Notes: generated by a model from the letters alone, not told the origin. Positions 45,740 to 56,154 are shown, counted from the first letter of the stretch. The stretch: DNA of 64,000 nucleotides from Halanaerobiaceae bacterium ANBcell28 (GCA_037623315.1 JBBJJH010000006.1:1-64000), one strand, 5' to 3'. Translations and numbers: made by a program.

Positions 45740-46689
45740 ATGTAAATGCTTTAGCATATCCCTTTGTTTTAGGAGTTGGGGTTGAAAAATATTTTTTAAG
45801 AATAGACAAATTAAAGGAGTAAAGTAGATAGATGAGTTTATAAAGCTTGTTGTAATAATAGCTATACTTTTGGAAACTCCTAATGAAATAGATTCACCTA
45901 TTACAGCTACAAAGTGAACTATAAGGTATTTTACTAGCCTTAGCTATGTAAATCTAAACATCGTTTGTTATGTTCCCTTATTTATAGTTTATTGATAAAT
46001 AAGGGATTATTTGTATTGATATAGATTTAAGAAATACTGTTGGGTTTCCTGCTCATTTCAAGAAATTTGTAAGTGATCTAAAAAATATAAATAAGATCAT
46101 TAGCATTAGGGCAGCTTAATGCTATGTTCCGTTGACTAAAACCCCAGGCTTTTAAGCCGTAGGATTTCAGATAATTGGGGCTGTCTCAAAATAATTTTTA
46201 AAAAGTATTTTAAGCAGCCTATAAAGCCTCCAATAGGAGGTTTTTTACTTTGACTTTGTCTATTTAAACGGGTAATAAATTAAAATACTAAAAAAATAGG
46301 CATAAGAAAATAGAGGGTTTCTCAATCCTCTTTTTGTCTTGATCTAATTACCTATTTATAAGATATTTTCTTTTTAAGTAATAACAAACCACATATAGAA
46401 TTTAATAACTGCCCGCAAAATTCAAAAAAGTACTAAAATGTTATTAAGTATTTTTATGTCCCTTGCAGTTCAAACTTGATATATTTTAAACGTTGTTCTT
46501 CTGGAATTTTAATTTCAAAGAATTTGTTATTTCTCAATATTGCAAATATAAAATTCTAAGCGAGTATGAGTGAGATAATTTTAAAGAGGGAGGACTATTA
46601 CAATGACTGAAATTAAATATACTGTATAGAGATGCATTGTTTCTGAAAAGTCAAATAAAAAATTAAAATACTTTTGTAGTACCATGTTA
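45740..46689. other. Decayed intergenic region with mobile-element-like ends
   Basis: The region holds short broken reading frames, a hairpin-like CCCCAGGCTTTTAAGCC (about 46143-46159) reminiscent of IS605-type ends, and GGGGCTGTCTCAAAATAA (about 46178), a common end of IS1182-like elements. A truncated frame begins at 46603 with GGGAGG before it and stops after eight codons. No intact gene is seen. Confidence 0.35.
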
Positions 46690-47661
46690 TTATGCAACTT
46701 TTGATTTTTTCTTTTGATTAAGTCGTTTTCTTCTATCAATAGCAGATTGATGTTTTTTCTTTCTCTTATCTATAATTTTATCGGCTTTACCGTTATATTT
46801 TTGATTAGGTGTAACAAAATCTATACCTTGATGTAATCTTTCAGTGTTATAATATTTTATAAAATTCTCAATATCTTCTTTAGCTTCATAGTAGCTTTGG
46901 TATAGGTCTTTAACATATACATTTTCATACTTAACAGTTTTATGAAAAACTTCAATTTTACCATTAGTTTCTGGATGCTTTACGGCTGTTCTAATGTGTT
47001 TAATATCCCACTCTTTGAGAAAATTTGTGAAAGATTTAGATACCAGCTGTGTACCATTGTCACTCACTAAAACTGGTCTTTGATCTACAGGTTTTTCGAA
47101 CATACCTGTTTTAAACATAGCCCTGTTCAAAATCCTAATCATATCATCAGAGGTCATAGATTGTGATAATTCTCCATGTATAATTTTACGAGAATAGCCA
47201 TCAAGAATACAGATCAAATAAGCATGATTATCTCTAACTGGTATATAAGTAATGTCGGTATGCCACATTTGATTGGCTTTGGTAACCTTAATATTACCGT
47301 TAGCCACACGCTTTTTATGGTAGTCCTGCTCAGAAATTAAATTTGCCTGCTTAAGAACTCTATATACACTTGAAGCTGAAACATAAGCGACATCATCATC
47401 AATCATTCTTTTAGCAAGCTTTCTATGCCGTACACCAGGGTGTTTAAGGGCATAGTCTATTATTGCCTGTTTTTCCTCATCTAAAAGGGTATGAGGAGAT
47501 GATTTTGGACTAGATTTATGGTTTTTGAGGCCATCCATACCATTAGCTTGATAACGTCTTTTCCAGTAATAATATCTCCAGGGGTTAAGCTGTAGTATTT
47601 CACAGGTTTTTTCAATGGACAAGGAGGATTTTTCAATAATATTCATAAGTTTCTGTTTCAC
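46690..47661 (-). CDS. IS3-family transposase OrfB (DDE integrase)
   Basis: The 323-residue protein has an N-terminal helix-turn-helix-like part (WKRRYQANGMDGLKNH) and the DDE core: WHTDITYIPV (first Asp), VLVSDNGTQL (second Asp) and TNGKIEVFHKTVK (Glu). Length and motifs are complete. In IS3 elements OrfB is normally made as a fusion with OrfA through frameshifting; here 41 bp separate the frames, and its own start may be used. The end is rich in Lys and Arg. Confidence 0.85.
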   Translation of the reverse strand: MKQKLMNIIEKSSLSIEKTCEILQLNPWRYYYWKRRYQANGMDGLKNHKSSPKSSPHTLLDEEKQAIIDYALKHPGVRHRKLAKRMIDDDVAYVSASSVYRVLKQANLISEQDYHKKRVANGNIKVTKANQMWHTDITYIPVRDNHAYLICILDGYSRKIIHGELSQSMTSDDMIRILNRAMFKTGMFEKPVDQRPVLVSDNGTQLVSKSFTNFLKEWDIKHIRTAVKHPETNGKIEVFHKTVKYENVYVKDLYQSYYEAKEDIENFIKYYNTERLHQGIDFVTPNQKYNGKADKIIDKRKKKHQSAIDRRKRLNQKKKSKVA

Positions 47662-47702
47662 GATTGCTTTAAGCCAATCCCCCTTGATTTCACCATATAA
47701 CT

Positions 47703-47984
47703 TTATCTGTCGTTTTTTTTTAGAATCTGAAGTTCACATGTTTGTTCTACCAGGGTTTGTTTAAGTCTTTCGACTTCATCTTTTAATTGTTCTTTTTCAG
47801 GATCTTTTTTCTTTCTGTTGCGAAACACTTTGTCAGCAGAACCAGTTAGTTTTTTCTTCCATTGATAAAACTGACTTTCATAGATTCCATGTTTACGACA
47901 GGTTTCAGCTATACTATCATTTTGTAAGGCTTCTAAAACTATTTTCATTTTTTCTTTTGGTGTTCGGTTTTTGTTTTTACTCAT
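47703..47984 (-). CDS. IS3-family transposase OrfA (helix-turn-helix protein)
   Basis: ATG 47984 with a TAGGAGG site gives 93 residues: a helix-turn-helix (KMKIVLEALQNDSIAETCRKHGI, YESQFYQWKKKL) and a leucine-zipper-like tail (EKEQLKDEVERLKQTLVEQ). This is the usual OrfA of IS3 elements. A longer frame upstream lacks a better start. Confidence 0.8.
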   Translation of the reverse strand: MSKNKNRTPKEKMKIVLEALQNDSIAETCRKHGIYESQFYQWKKKLTGSADKVFRNRKKKDPEKEQLKDEVERLKQTLVEQTCELQILKKNDR

Positions 47985-48059
47985 TAGAATCTTCCTCCTA
48001 ATTATATTTTGAAGGAAGAAAACGACTATGTCAACCTGGTGAATCAATTCCCATTTTTT

Positions 48060-48087
48060 TCTTTTCCCCCAGGCCTGGGGGAAAAGA
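48060..48087. repeat. Perfect 28-bp palindrome upstream of the IS3 genes
   Basis: TCTTTTCCCCCAGG is followed at once by its exact complement, with no loop. It lies 76 bp before OrfA. It could be a terminator that shields the transposase from outside transcription or part of the element end. Confidence 0.6.
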
Positions 48088-48149
48088 ACTTTAGCAGGTA
48101 TCACTAGTAAAAAGAATATTAAATCTATGTGATAGGCTTAGAAACATTA

Positions 48150-48345
48150 TAAGAGATACTAACCATCTATATAAAAAGATTTTTTGGTTATTCTGGCTTA
48201 ATAGAGAGAAAAATTATGGTTGATACATATGGTGGGATGGCTCGTGACCATTTACCTGCTTATGCTTAAAGGTGTTTGGTTAAAAATATAGTTGCTAGTG
48301 GTTCTGCTATTAAATGCGAAATTACTTTTCGCTAAAAATATTGTG
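48150..48345 (+). pseudogene. Second, strongly decayed metK fragment
   Basis: Translation gives [26 protein letters not shown], a stop, then LVKNIVASGSAIKCEI. This aligns with the [15 protein letters not shown] to [12 protein letters not shown] part of the metK at 39159. No intact frame remains. It shows that metK sequence was present twice in this window. Confidence 0.6.
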
Positions 48346-48425
48346 TCTTATAACAAGTACTGAGATACAGATATGAATTATCTGTTGAAGACAAGCATAA
48401 TGGTATTTCTTTAATCTATGCCTGG

Positions 48426-50399
48426 ATGTTATCGACTGTTAATAATCTTGAACGAGTTGATTATAGACGAGAATTAATGAAGTGGGCTTATATGCAACCT
48501 TTTGAATTTTATAAACTGTTTGAGCTTACATGTAGTACTAACGATCCTCAGATGAAGGAGGATTTATTTTCAATAGCAATGGGGACAGTCTTTATGCTTG
48601 ATAAAGAAGATTCCTGTATTAAATTATTCAGTGAATGGATGATCAAAAACATCTTTGCTCCAGACAAAATTAGTATGAATTATAATAGTGCTATTCGATA
48701 TTACAGTAGAGCTATTGTTGAAAGAGCCTATGCGTTTGGATATATAAGTGATGAAGATGTAGATAAAAGCCGTCCACCATATCATACAAGTGAGGCTACT
48801 ATTCCTCTTAACCGTAAAGCTATTTCTGGTACCAGGATGGGTGGCTTTGGACCAATTGATTATGACCTGGCGAGATATGTTCTGTATGATCCTATAGATA
48901 GAATGTTTTTCAGCCGCCATAGTAGTAATAATTCTGTTAAAGAGATTGACTATGCACAGTATTTTTCAGAGAAAGAAATTAAAGAAATATTGACTAATGA
49001 AGAAATTATTCTCAATGAGAAATGTCGAAACAAATTAAAGGAAATTCAACTTTCATATAAAAAGCAAAAGGAACTTTGGGATCATATAGGAGATTTTATT
49101 AATAACAATACAGATGATAACTCAGTAAATTCTAATTTGCCTACTTACAAATATAATAAAGAAGCAGACGGCTTTCTGTTAGAACATGCTAGTATATTAA
49201 ATATGGAATCAATTGAAGCTAATCAATTTGTTCTATCAGCTGCATATGCTTATATTCTAATACAGGGCTGGAATGAAGAAGAATTCTACGGTTGTCCTAA
49301 TGGAGGTAAACCTGGAGAAGTAATCGGTGTTGATATTGCAATTATGCGTCAACATCATCCTGCAACACATGGTTCTAAAAGTAGCATTATGACTTTTTGT
49401 GAAAAGTATATATGGTGCGCTCGTAATGAAATTTTGGGTTATTTATCAGATCGATTACCATTTAGTGATTTTGAAAGAGTACCATCATTATTGGATGATT
49501 ATGGCTTGCTTGATGATTTTCCAAATCCAGCGCAAGAATTATATCAAGAAAATCCCGATAGTATTATGGAAAAGAACTCTTGGTATATCCTTGAAGATTT
49601 ATCACCACTAAGTAATAAAAATAAAGGGGAAGATGCCATAAAACGGTGGATAATAAATGCTCCTATTCCTAATTTTGAAAAATGGATTGATGTTCGTGAT
49701 TTCAACCATGAAATTATACAAGGAGAGAAAAAGAGTTGGGTATCGTTATATAGTTCTAATTCTGTATCTAATAATTTGGGTGGAGTATCACATATGTGGA
49801 TTTCTTCAGCAATTATCAAAAGTAAGGATTTTGAATACTTAAAAAAAGATATAGTAAATCGAAAAGATTCCCTAGTCTATAATTTAAAAAATCCTGCAGA
49901 GTTACATTCATCTACTGAGACTCAATGTTATCTAACACCTAAAGATATATGCTGGATGAGTTGGAAAAATGAATGTTACAATAAAATTTATAATATTACT
50001 ATTAAAGATGGTGATTTTGTAGAATATACAATTGAAAAGGCTGTTGAAGAGTGTGTAGCTAATTATACTGAATTTGGTGATATATATTATAAACTACCTT
50101 CACGAATTATACGTGAATTGCTGGGCATATGTGATGGGAATGGGTATAAATACTATAATGGCAAAAAACAGCTCAAGGCATTTAGGTTTGAAGCAGGAGA
50201 AAAATGGTATGACTCACAATCATTTTTATGTGTTGATCGCGAAAAATTGTTTCAACAATTAGAAAATCGTAATCACAAGATTTTCTGGACGGTTAGATTA
50301 CTTAGACAAGCTACTTCAAAAGCGTTTGAAAAATATCCACAACTAAGTATTAGGAATGATAAATCCTGGTTGGTTTGGTTTGAAGATGGAGATTTATGA
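48426..50399 (+). CDS. C-terminal part of a large protein, possibly a STAND/Avs-type defence ATPase
   Basis: A 657-residue frame without the nucleotide-binding part. The homology-like reading continues upstream of ATG 48426 (to about 48354), so the gene is probably cut at its 5' end. The segment SKSSIMTFCEKYIWCARNEILGYLSDRLP resembles the KKYQWIAxxELLARLxD block near the C-terminus of large STAND NTPases linked to phage defence, and GFGPIDYDLARYVL is of the same kind. No P-loop is present. The identification is tentative; a silent fragment is most likely. Confidence 0.4.
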   Translation: MLSTVNNLERVDYRRELMKWAYMQPFEFYKLFELTCSTNDPQMKEDLFSIAMGTVFMLDKEDSCIKLFSEWMIKNIFAPDKISMNYNSAIRYYSRAIVERAYAFGYISDEDVDKSRPPYHTSEATIPLNRKAISGTRMGGFGPIDYDLARYVLYDPIDRMFFSRHSSNNSVKEIDYAQYFSEKEIKEILTNEEIILNEKCRNKLKEIQLSYKKQKELWDHIGDFINNNTDDNSVNSNLPTYKYNKEADGFLLEHASILNMESIEANQFVLSAAYAYILIQGWNEEEFYGCPNGGKPGEVIGVDIAIMRQHHPATHGSKSSIMTFCEKYIWCARNEILGYLSDRLPFSDFERVPSLLDDYGLLDDFPNPAQELYQENPDSIMEKNSWYILEDLSPLSNKNKGEDAIKRWIINAPIPNFEKWIDVRDFNHEIIQGEKKSWVSLYSSNSVSNNLGGVSHMWISSAIIKSKDFEYLKKDIVNRKDSLVYNLKNPAELHSSTETQCYLTPKDICWMSWKNECYNKIYNITIKDGDFVEYTIEKAVEECVANYTEFGDIYYKLPSRIIRELLGICDGNGYKYYNGKKQLKAFRFEAGEKWYDSQSFLCVDREKLFQQLENRNHKIFWTVRLLRQATSKAFEKYPQLSIRNDKSWLVWFEDGDL

Positions 50400-50796
50400 A
50401 CTCAGCTTTTTTCAGAACAGGTTGATTAAATTAAGTTTATAAAGGAATTATTTTTGAATATATTTTAATTAATTTAAAAGGATATGTTCTGAAAAGCATG
50501 ACATTATGTTTAAATAAGGTACTATATGATTCTTTATAAATTAAGAATAGACTAGGTATTTTGCTGATTCTATCTGGTGCTAATATATGAAGGCAGCAGC
50601 TATTCATAAATAATACCTATTCCATATTGTTCCTAATGCTTGTATTATATAAGTTTTAAAAAATATTTAGCTGTCTAGAAAATAAAAGCCATTTAGATAT
50701 AATCAGCCAGCTTCCCTTACAGATTAACTGGATGTACTAATTTTTCATCTACTATGGTACCAGTAAATCTTTCAGTAAGCAAATAAGTTTATTCAA
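50400..50796. other. AT-rich intergenic region
   Basis: No gene, repeat or structure is evident. The base composition changes sharply to GC-rich at about 50797. Confidence 0.4.
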
Positions 50797-51361
50797 TTAG
50801 GTAGCCTTTCTTCCGGACTCACTGGCTGCCTTATTTTTTATGCCTTCAATGACCAGTAAATCCTCCAGAAAGCCTGTAAGCGTTCTATCGTCCGTCCTTA
50901 TTCCCTCCACGATGACGGGTTTTCCCCCATATCCCTTCCCCCAAACCCCCATCCCAACAACCCCCTTTCCAGACAGACCGGCACAAACAAGCCGGTCAAA
51001 AAGGTTGCATTGAAAATGGGGGAAGGGAACCCGGGGGACAACCCTTGGGACCATCAAAAATGACGCATCATTTTTGATGTGTTCCCACATCGCTACCGGG
51101 AATAAGGACTGGTTTCATAGTAAATCGAAGGGTTGGAATTCTGTCCGCTTGCACTAACGTGCTCCCCGCTGACAGCCTTCCAACAGTCTCTATCGTAATC
51201 TGATTTTATCCCCCTCTTGCAGTACCCTCCAATCCTTCCTCCCCGAGTAAGGCCTTCCGGGTACCACCCCCAAGGGGTTCTGCGCTAAGTACAAACGACC
51301 ATCCACTGACCTCAGCTTAAAGATTATCGGCCGCTGGATAAATCCCCCATCGACCTGTTGT
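50797..51361 (-). pseudogene. GC-rich foreign island with broken coding fragments
   Basis: About 565 bp stand out as GC-rich, with C/G runs, in a very AT-rich window. On the minus strand, the first part reads QVDGGFIQRPIIFKLRS and ends EGDKIRLR with a stop (about 51191). A second part reads VCAGLSGKGVVGMGVWGKGY and ends at 50797. The joins contain hairpins (51052-51079 and 51132-51184). I do not recognise the proteins. Codon use differs from all other genes here, so recent transfer from a higher-GC genome or plasmid is likely. Confidence 0.5.
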
Positions 51362-51800
51362 TATTTATTATAGCACTATAGCTTTTTAAAGCTCATGAAT
51401 TAGGGCTATAAAGCCGAACGAAAGTAGTCTTACTAGAACTGCAAAAACCGCAGTACAAGTAAGACTTTAGGTGTAAGCTATTTCCTTTAATGAAGTTGAA
51501 CAGTAGAATCTCGATTTTTGTTATAAAGCTTGATGTTTTTCAGTGAGAACTTTATTCTTCTGTAGATAAATTAATTAATTTGACATTAAATATCACTGAT
51601 AATATGAATACACAATGCTCCCATATTATTGCAGTTTAAGAAATCTGTATTATAAGTGCTTGCTTCATTTAATACTATATTTTTAATTTAATAAGTAATA
51701 TTTTATATTCTATAGTTCATAAAAATACATCTCCGATTTCATTTATTAAGTGTAACAAGAAGTTCCTTGATTGAGCCTAGTTTAAGTTTTTATAATTTTA
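51361..51800. other. Intergenic region with one strong hairpin
   Basis: GTCTTACT-AGA-ACTGC pairs with GCAGT-ACA-AGTAAGAC (51427-51465): two stems around a symmetric internal loop. The rest is AT-rich without features. Confidence 0.45.
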
Positions 51801-52265
51801 TTATTGTAAAGATATCTTTTCAATATGCAGATAAGCCCAGGCAGAAATACTATACCATAAAAGAAAAACAAAAGGTGAAAGATATTTTTGGATACCTATT
51901 AACTCAAACAAACCTAATTGGCTCATAACTCTTCCTGTTGCAATGTTTAGTACAGAAAAAGCTATAATATAAGGAATCAAAAATGATTTTCTTACAGGTA
52001 AAAAGTAAAAGAAAATCATAAAAACAAACATCCATGTAAGAGGTGTCCAAATAGAAAAATAATCAAAAACATTAAATACACCCATATTTTTATATTGTAT
52101 TAGATTTAATTCAGTTAAAAAAACAACTATAAAAGCATCTGCTAAACCCCCGAATATAAGACCATATAGAAAAAAGTGTTTATAGTTTTCTCTAGGTATG
52201 AGGATTACAGTTGCAGCTCCAACACTTGCGGCAAAAACTAAATAAATTATATTTATTCCAAACAT
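51801..52265 (-). CDS. CBO0543-like membrane protein
   Basis: ATG 52265 (AAGGAAAGG upstream) gives 154 residues with about five membrane helices. The pattern of a short loop after the first helix (PRENYKHFFLYG) and FDYFSIWTPLTWMFVFM resembles a Firmicute membrane family without known function. No catalytic residues can be named. Confidence 0.5.
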   Translation of the reverse strand: MFGINIIYLVFAASVGAATVILIPRENYKHFFLYGLIFGGLADAFIVVFLTELNLIQYKNMGVFNVFDYFSIWTPLTWMFVFMIFFYFLPVRKSFLIPYIIAFSVLNIATGRVMSQLGLFELIGIQKYLSPFVFLLWYSISAWAYLHIEKISLQ

Positions 52266-52491
52266 ATTATCGCCTTTCCTTAATATCATTTTTTTATTTA
52301 TTAGGTATTATATCCTGGTTAGTTTAAAAATATAATAGAATCAAAATATATCATAATAAAAACATAATTATTAATGAGGACTAGTTTTAAAACAGAGAAT
52401 TATAGAATAAAATATAGAATTTGAGAAAAAATATAAAAATGGTTGTAAATCAAACTAGTTATACTGGCCTGCTCTTTTAGGAGGAATATAT

Positions 52492-53484
52492 GTGGATTTT
52501 TCTAAACTTAAAGATTCATCATTATCGATATTGAAAAAAAGTACAGAACAGGAAGGTATTTCTGCTATTGAAGCTTATAATATCTGGAGAACTTTAAATG
52601 CAAGGTATAATAGTATCTTAATACGGCAGTTTTTTGTTAATTTTGTACATGATCGCGAATTAGAATTACTAATAAGTAGTCATCTCAGTAATTTTTTCAA
52701 ACAAACTGAAGAACTAGAACAAATGGCAAAAAAATATAAGGTCCAAGTGCCTAATGAACCAGCGGAAAACATTAAAGTCTCTGCTCAAATTGATGCCATT
52801 ACAGATAAATATATTTTTACATCTTTATATAATGATTTATTGGCTGAAATATTTTCCTTATCTCATGCGATGATTTCAAATACTTTTAATGATGAATTAA
52901 GAACTAAATTTAACGAATATGTAAATAGCCATATTGATGATTATATTGAAACGATTAAATTAGCTAAGGTAAAAAGCTGGCTCAATATTGCCCCTTCATA
53001 TAAGACCTATAAAGCAGTTGATAAAGAACAAGTATCTACTAATGAAGCTGTTCATCTTTGGGATCATATTAATTTAAGATATGATCAACTACAAATGACA
53101 AAAATATATGATGAATTTGTTCATGATTCTGAATTTAAAATTATTATAGGAATGGGGAAAAAAATTTTAAATAAACAAATAAAATTATTAGTTGAGTTAG
53201 CAAATAAGTTTGAGGTTGTTTTACCTGAAAAACCACCTGCTGTCCATGAAACCAAAATAGATCCTGAGACTTTTTCTGATCAATTTATATTTAGAGTTAT
53301 TTATAAAGGGATACAGGATGCTGTGGATCTTCATATAAGAACAATTATTAATTCAATGAGAAATGATAATTTAAGAAATATTTTTTATGATTTTTATTTG
53401 GAAGAAATGAAAACATATCATAGAATGACTAAATACGGAAAATTAAAAGGATGGACACATGTTCCCCCTTCTTATATTTCATGA
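52492..53484 (+). CDS. DUF3231 protein (1)
   Basis: The 330-residue protein has two tandem DUF3231 repeats of about 165 residues. Each begins with an EAYNIW- or EAVHLWDHI-type helix, has a YxxFVHDxE block, and ends in KGWxxxxPSY. The repeats are all-helical, ferritin-like bundles. DUF3231 proteins are typical of spore formers; function unknown. The GTG start follows AGGAGG. A close paralogue follows at 53727. Confidence 0.8.
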   Translation: MDFSKLKDSSLSILKKSTEQEGISAIEAYNIWRTLNARYNSILIRQFFVNFVHDRELELLISSHLSNFFKQTEELEQMAKKYKVQVPNEPAENIKVSAQIDAITDKYIFTSLYNDLLAEIFSLSHAMISNTFNDELRTKFNEYVNSHIDDYIETIKLAKVKSWLNIAPSYKTYKAVDKEQVSTNEAVHLWDHINLRYDQLQMTKIYDEFVHDSEFKIIIGMGKKILNKQIKLLVELANKFEVVLPEKPPAVHETKIDPETFSDQFIFRVIYKGIQDAVDLHIRTIINSMRNDNLRNIFYDFYLEEMKTYHRMTKYGKLKGWTHVPPSYIS

Positions 53485-53726
53485 TTATTAAATATACAAT
53501 CTGCTTTATCCTTTGAAGTTAGTTTTTTTAAAATAAAAAGCAAACTTAGTATTATTACTTTTAAAGCATTGGTTTCCAATTTTAATCTTTCAGTAGTATG
53601 GGATTTACTTTTTGCAGAGTTACTACGCAAATTTGATACTTTATAAGCATTATAGTAATAATTGTATAATTAATGACTTGAATAAATAATTATAATAAAA
53701 ATAATATCTGTTTGGAGGATATAGCA

Positions 53727-54698
53727 GTGAATATATTTAAAAAAAATCAGACAAATACAGAAAAAATTTCAGCTGCTGAAGCATATAACATCTGGAATAC
53801 TTTAAGAGTCAGGTATAATAGTATAGAGACATACCAAATCTTTATTAATTTCATTCATGATAAGGATCTGGATATCATAACGAAAAATCATAAAGAGGTA
53901 TTTGAAAAACAAACAAAAATATTAGAAAATAAATCAAAGAAATATAATATTAAATTACCCTCAAGACCTCCTGCTAAATTAAAGTTCACAGCTGCAATAG
54001 ACTCAATTACAGATGAGATAATCTTTAGAAGAATTTATCGTGATTTGTATACAGAACTACTTGCCCTAAGCAATTCTATAACAAGTGGCACTGTAAATGA
54101 TAATCTGAGACAGATGTTTATCGATTTTTTTATAAAACATCTCAATATCTTTGAATCATTTTATAAATATGGCAAAATAAAGGGATGGACTGAAATAGCA
54201 CCTACCTATAAATCAAGTAAAAGTAATGATAATGAAAATCTTTCAGTTAGTGAAGCTAACCATTTAGACACCCATATCACCTTAAGATATGACCAGAAGA
54301 ATATGACACAATACTTCTGGACTTTTGCTAATGATATTGAATTTGTGAAAATTTTAAAGGGAGGTTTAGTCATACTGGAAAAACAAATAAAAGAATTAGA
54401 AAATATATCTGAACAATATGAAATTCCTTTACCTGATAGACCTCCTGTAGCAAGGAAAGGTACTGCAGACCCTGAGATGATAGAAGATAAATTCATTTAC
54501 AGATCTATTTTTAGTGCTATACAAAACGCAGTAGATTTGCACATTAGAGCAGTTGTAGAAACTACACGGAATGACAAAATCCGGGAATTGTTTTTGAAAC
54601 TTCTCCAGGACGAGATGGAGATTTTTGATAAATACTTGAAATATGGTAAATTGAAAGGCTGGATACATAATAATATTATGTATAGATCAGAATCATAA
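53727..54698 (+). CDS. DUF3231 protein (2)
   Basis: GTG 53727 follows TTGGAGG. About 323 residues have the same two-repeat layout as the gene before (SAAEAYNIWNTLRVRYNS and EANHLDTHITLRYDQ). The gap of 240 bp contains no gene. The pair clearly arose by duplication and has since diverged. Confidence 0.8.
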   Translation: MNIFKKNQTNTEKISAAEAYNIWNTLRVRYNSIETYQIFINFIHDKDLDIITKNHKEVFEKQTKILENKSKKYNIKLPSRPPAKLKFTAAIDSITDEIIFRRIYRDLYTELLALSNSITSGTVNDNLRQMFIDFFIKHLNIFESFYKYGKIKGWTEIAPTYKSSKSNDNENLSVSEANHLDTHITLRYDQKNMTQYFWTFANDIEFVKILKGGLVILEKQIKELENISEQYEIPLPDRPPVARKGTADPEMIEDKFIYRSIFSAIQNAVDLHIRAVVETTRNDKIRELFLKLLQDEMEIFDKYLKYGKLKGWIHNNIMYRSES

Positions 54699-54795
54699 TT
54701 AATTCCATCATTTAATAACTATATATCATGCTTATTACCACATCAATCATTATAAAGTTCCCCATATCTAACAATGACAGAATGGAGGTTCTCTT

Positions 54796-55272
54796 ATGAA
54801 TGAAAATACTTTAATCAAATGGCTAAACTGGTTTTATTCTTTAGAAGTTGGACAGGTAGATTTATATCTTAGTCAGGCAAAAAAGAGTGAGGATGAATAT
54901 ATATCCCGAGTTCTACTAAAAACAGCTGAAACGGAAGTTAAACATGCTGAACTCTTCAGCGATATAATAAATAGGATGGGATATAAACCGTATAAAATTG
55001 ATATTCTGATATCTTATATTACTGGACATATTCCCGGTTTAATAACACCTCTTGTTGGAACAGTAAACTTTTTTTATTATAATTATATGATTGAGACCTT
55101 AGCTATGGCGGATTATAAAAAATTACTTAAGATGATTGAACCTAAGTCGGATTTATATCAAGACTTAATTAATATGTTAATGAATAATTTAATTGAAGAA
55201 GATTATCATCGTGTCTGGTTTAAAGACCGTAGAGAATCATTAATAAGACTTAAGAGTAAAAAAGTACCGTGA
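54796..55272 (+). CDS. Ferritin-like di-metal protein
   Basis: The 158-residue helical protein has SLEVGQVDLYLSQA early and TAETEVKHAELFSDII, with the E-x-x-H pattern of ferritin-like di-iron proteins, and a later NNLIEEDYHRVWF that could supply the second E-x-x-H pair. Size and pattern fit the rubrerythrin/DUF superfamily. A role in oxygen or metal protection is possible. GGAGG lies before the start. Confidence 0.6.
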   Translation: MNENTLIKWLNWFYSLEVGQVDLYLSQAKKSEDEYISRVLLKTAETEVKHAELFSDIINRMGYKPYKIDILISYITGHIPGLITPLVGTVNFFYYNYMIETLAMADYKKLLKMIEPKSDLYQDLINMLMNNLIEEDYHRVWFKDRRESLIRLKSKKVP

Positions 55273-56154
55273 CAGTACATTCAGTTACACATTATTTTAC
55301 TATAGTGTCACTATCAATCTGTATCAAAGTATATCTATTGTTTTACTTTAAACTTCCTGAAATTATTTATTGATAATTCATTGCAGGTTTATTTCTTTTT
55401 ATAATACTTTACAAGGACAAAGCAGATATAGGGGAATGTGAAATTGTAACTTATCTGCTTTCACACATTATATATTTAAATTATAGTATATATACAGTAG
55501 TACGAATTTATAGTTTATATTTCTTAAAAATAACAACAATTACCGTAAGAAATATTTATTTATACTATTATTAATACTTATATTTAGAAGCTGTTTTAGC
55601 GTTCGAGTTATAGGCAAGAAGTATCTGTCTTTAAATCTTCTTATTAAGCCAGCTTTTACTTATTTTCTTAATTGGTTGGAACTAACTGCTTAAACAACTC
55701 ATCTGCCCCCAGGGGCTCTCTTTCATTTTCTTATGCCTAAGGAAAAAGAAACAAAAAGAATGTTATATAAAGAGACTAGCTAGTTTACTCTGTTTTATGC
55801 TAGGGCTCCTTTTTACGCTCTTTTGATTATACTGCTATCTGGCTGGCCAATTCCTTTTATTGATAAGACAGGCGAAGCCTGTTTTTTGTAGGAATTGGCC
55901 AGCCTACGCTATGTCAAATGTTAAAAACCGCACTTTTTCTTTAAGATTCAATAAACAGCATTCCCTCCATACCAGCCGTTCCTCCTGCTGTTAATTTCAT
56001 CTAAAAGATAAAGTCCAAGGGGGAGAGTAGAAAAGAAAGATTTCTTTTTTATAAATTTAATTTGTTGATTCTTTCTTTTAACTCCCCCTAAGACATTTGA
56101 CAGGGCTAACGATATCAGTTCTTTTTGAGCAAAATCAAAAGGAGCTGATTATTT
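55273..56154. other. Intergenic region before the RadC fragment
   Basis: Apart from the nested hairpin at 55841-55904, I see no gene. Short GC-richer pieces (for example about 55705-55720) and a T-rich end suggest a decayed mobile region. Confidence 0.4.
55841..55904. repeat. Nested hairpin
   Basis: GGCTGGCCAATTCC and its exact complement (14 bp) enclose a second perfect hairpin, ACAGGC-GAA-GCCTGT. The whole is followed by no T-tract on the plus strand. It may be a terminator remnant or mobile-element end. Confidence 0.6.

Larger units (their letters stand above)
46690..48110 (-). mobile_element. IS3-family insertion sequence
   Basis: OrfA and OrfB are both intact, so the element could be active. 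I could not fix the terminal inverted repeats or target duplication by eye; the limits given are the coding part plus the upstream palindrome. It lies next to a decayed metK fragment. Confidence 0.65.

Noticed and set aside
54206-54668. Minus-strand frames of 96 and 79 codons
   Set aside because: They lie entirely opposite the second DUF3231 gene and have no ribosome sites.
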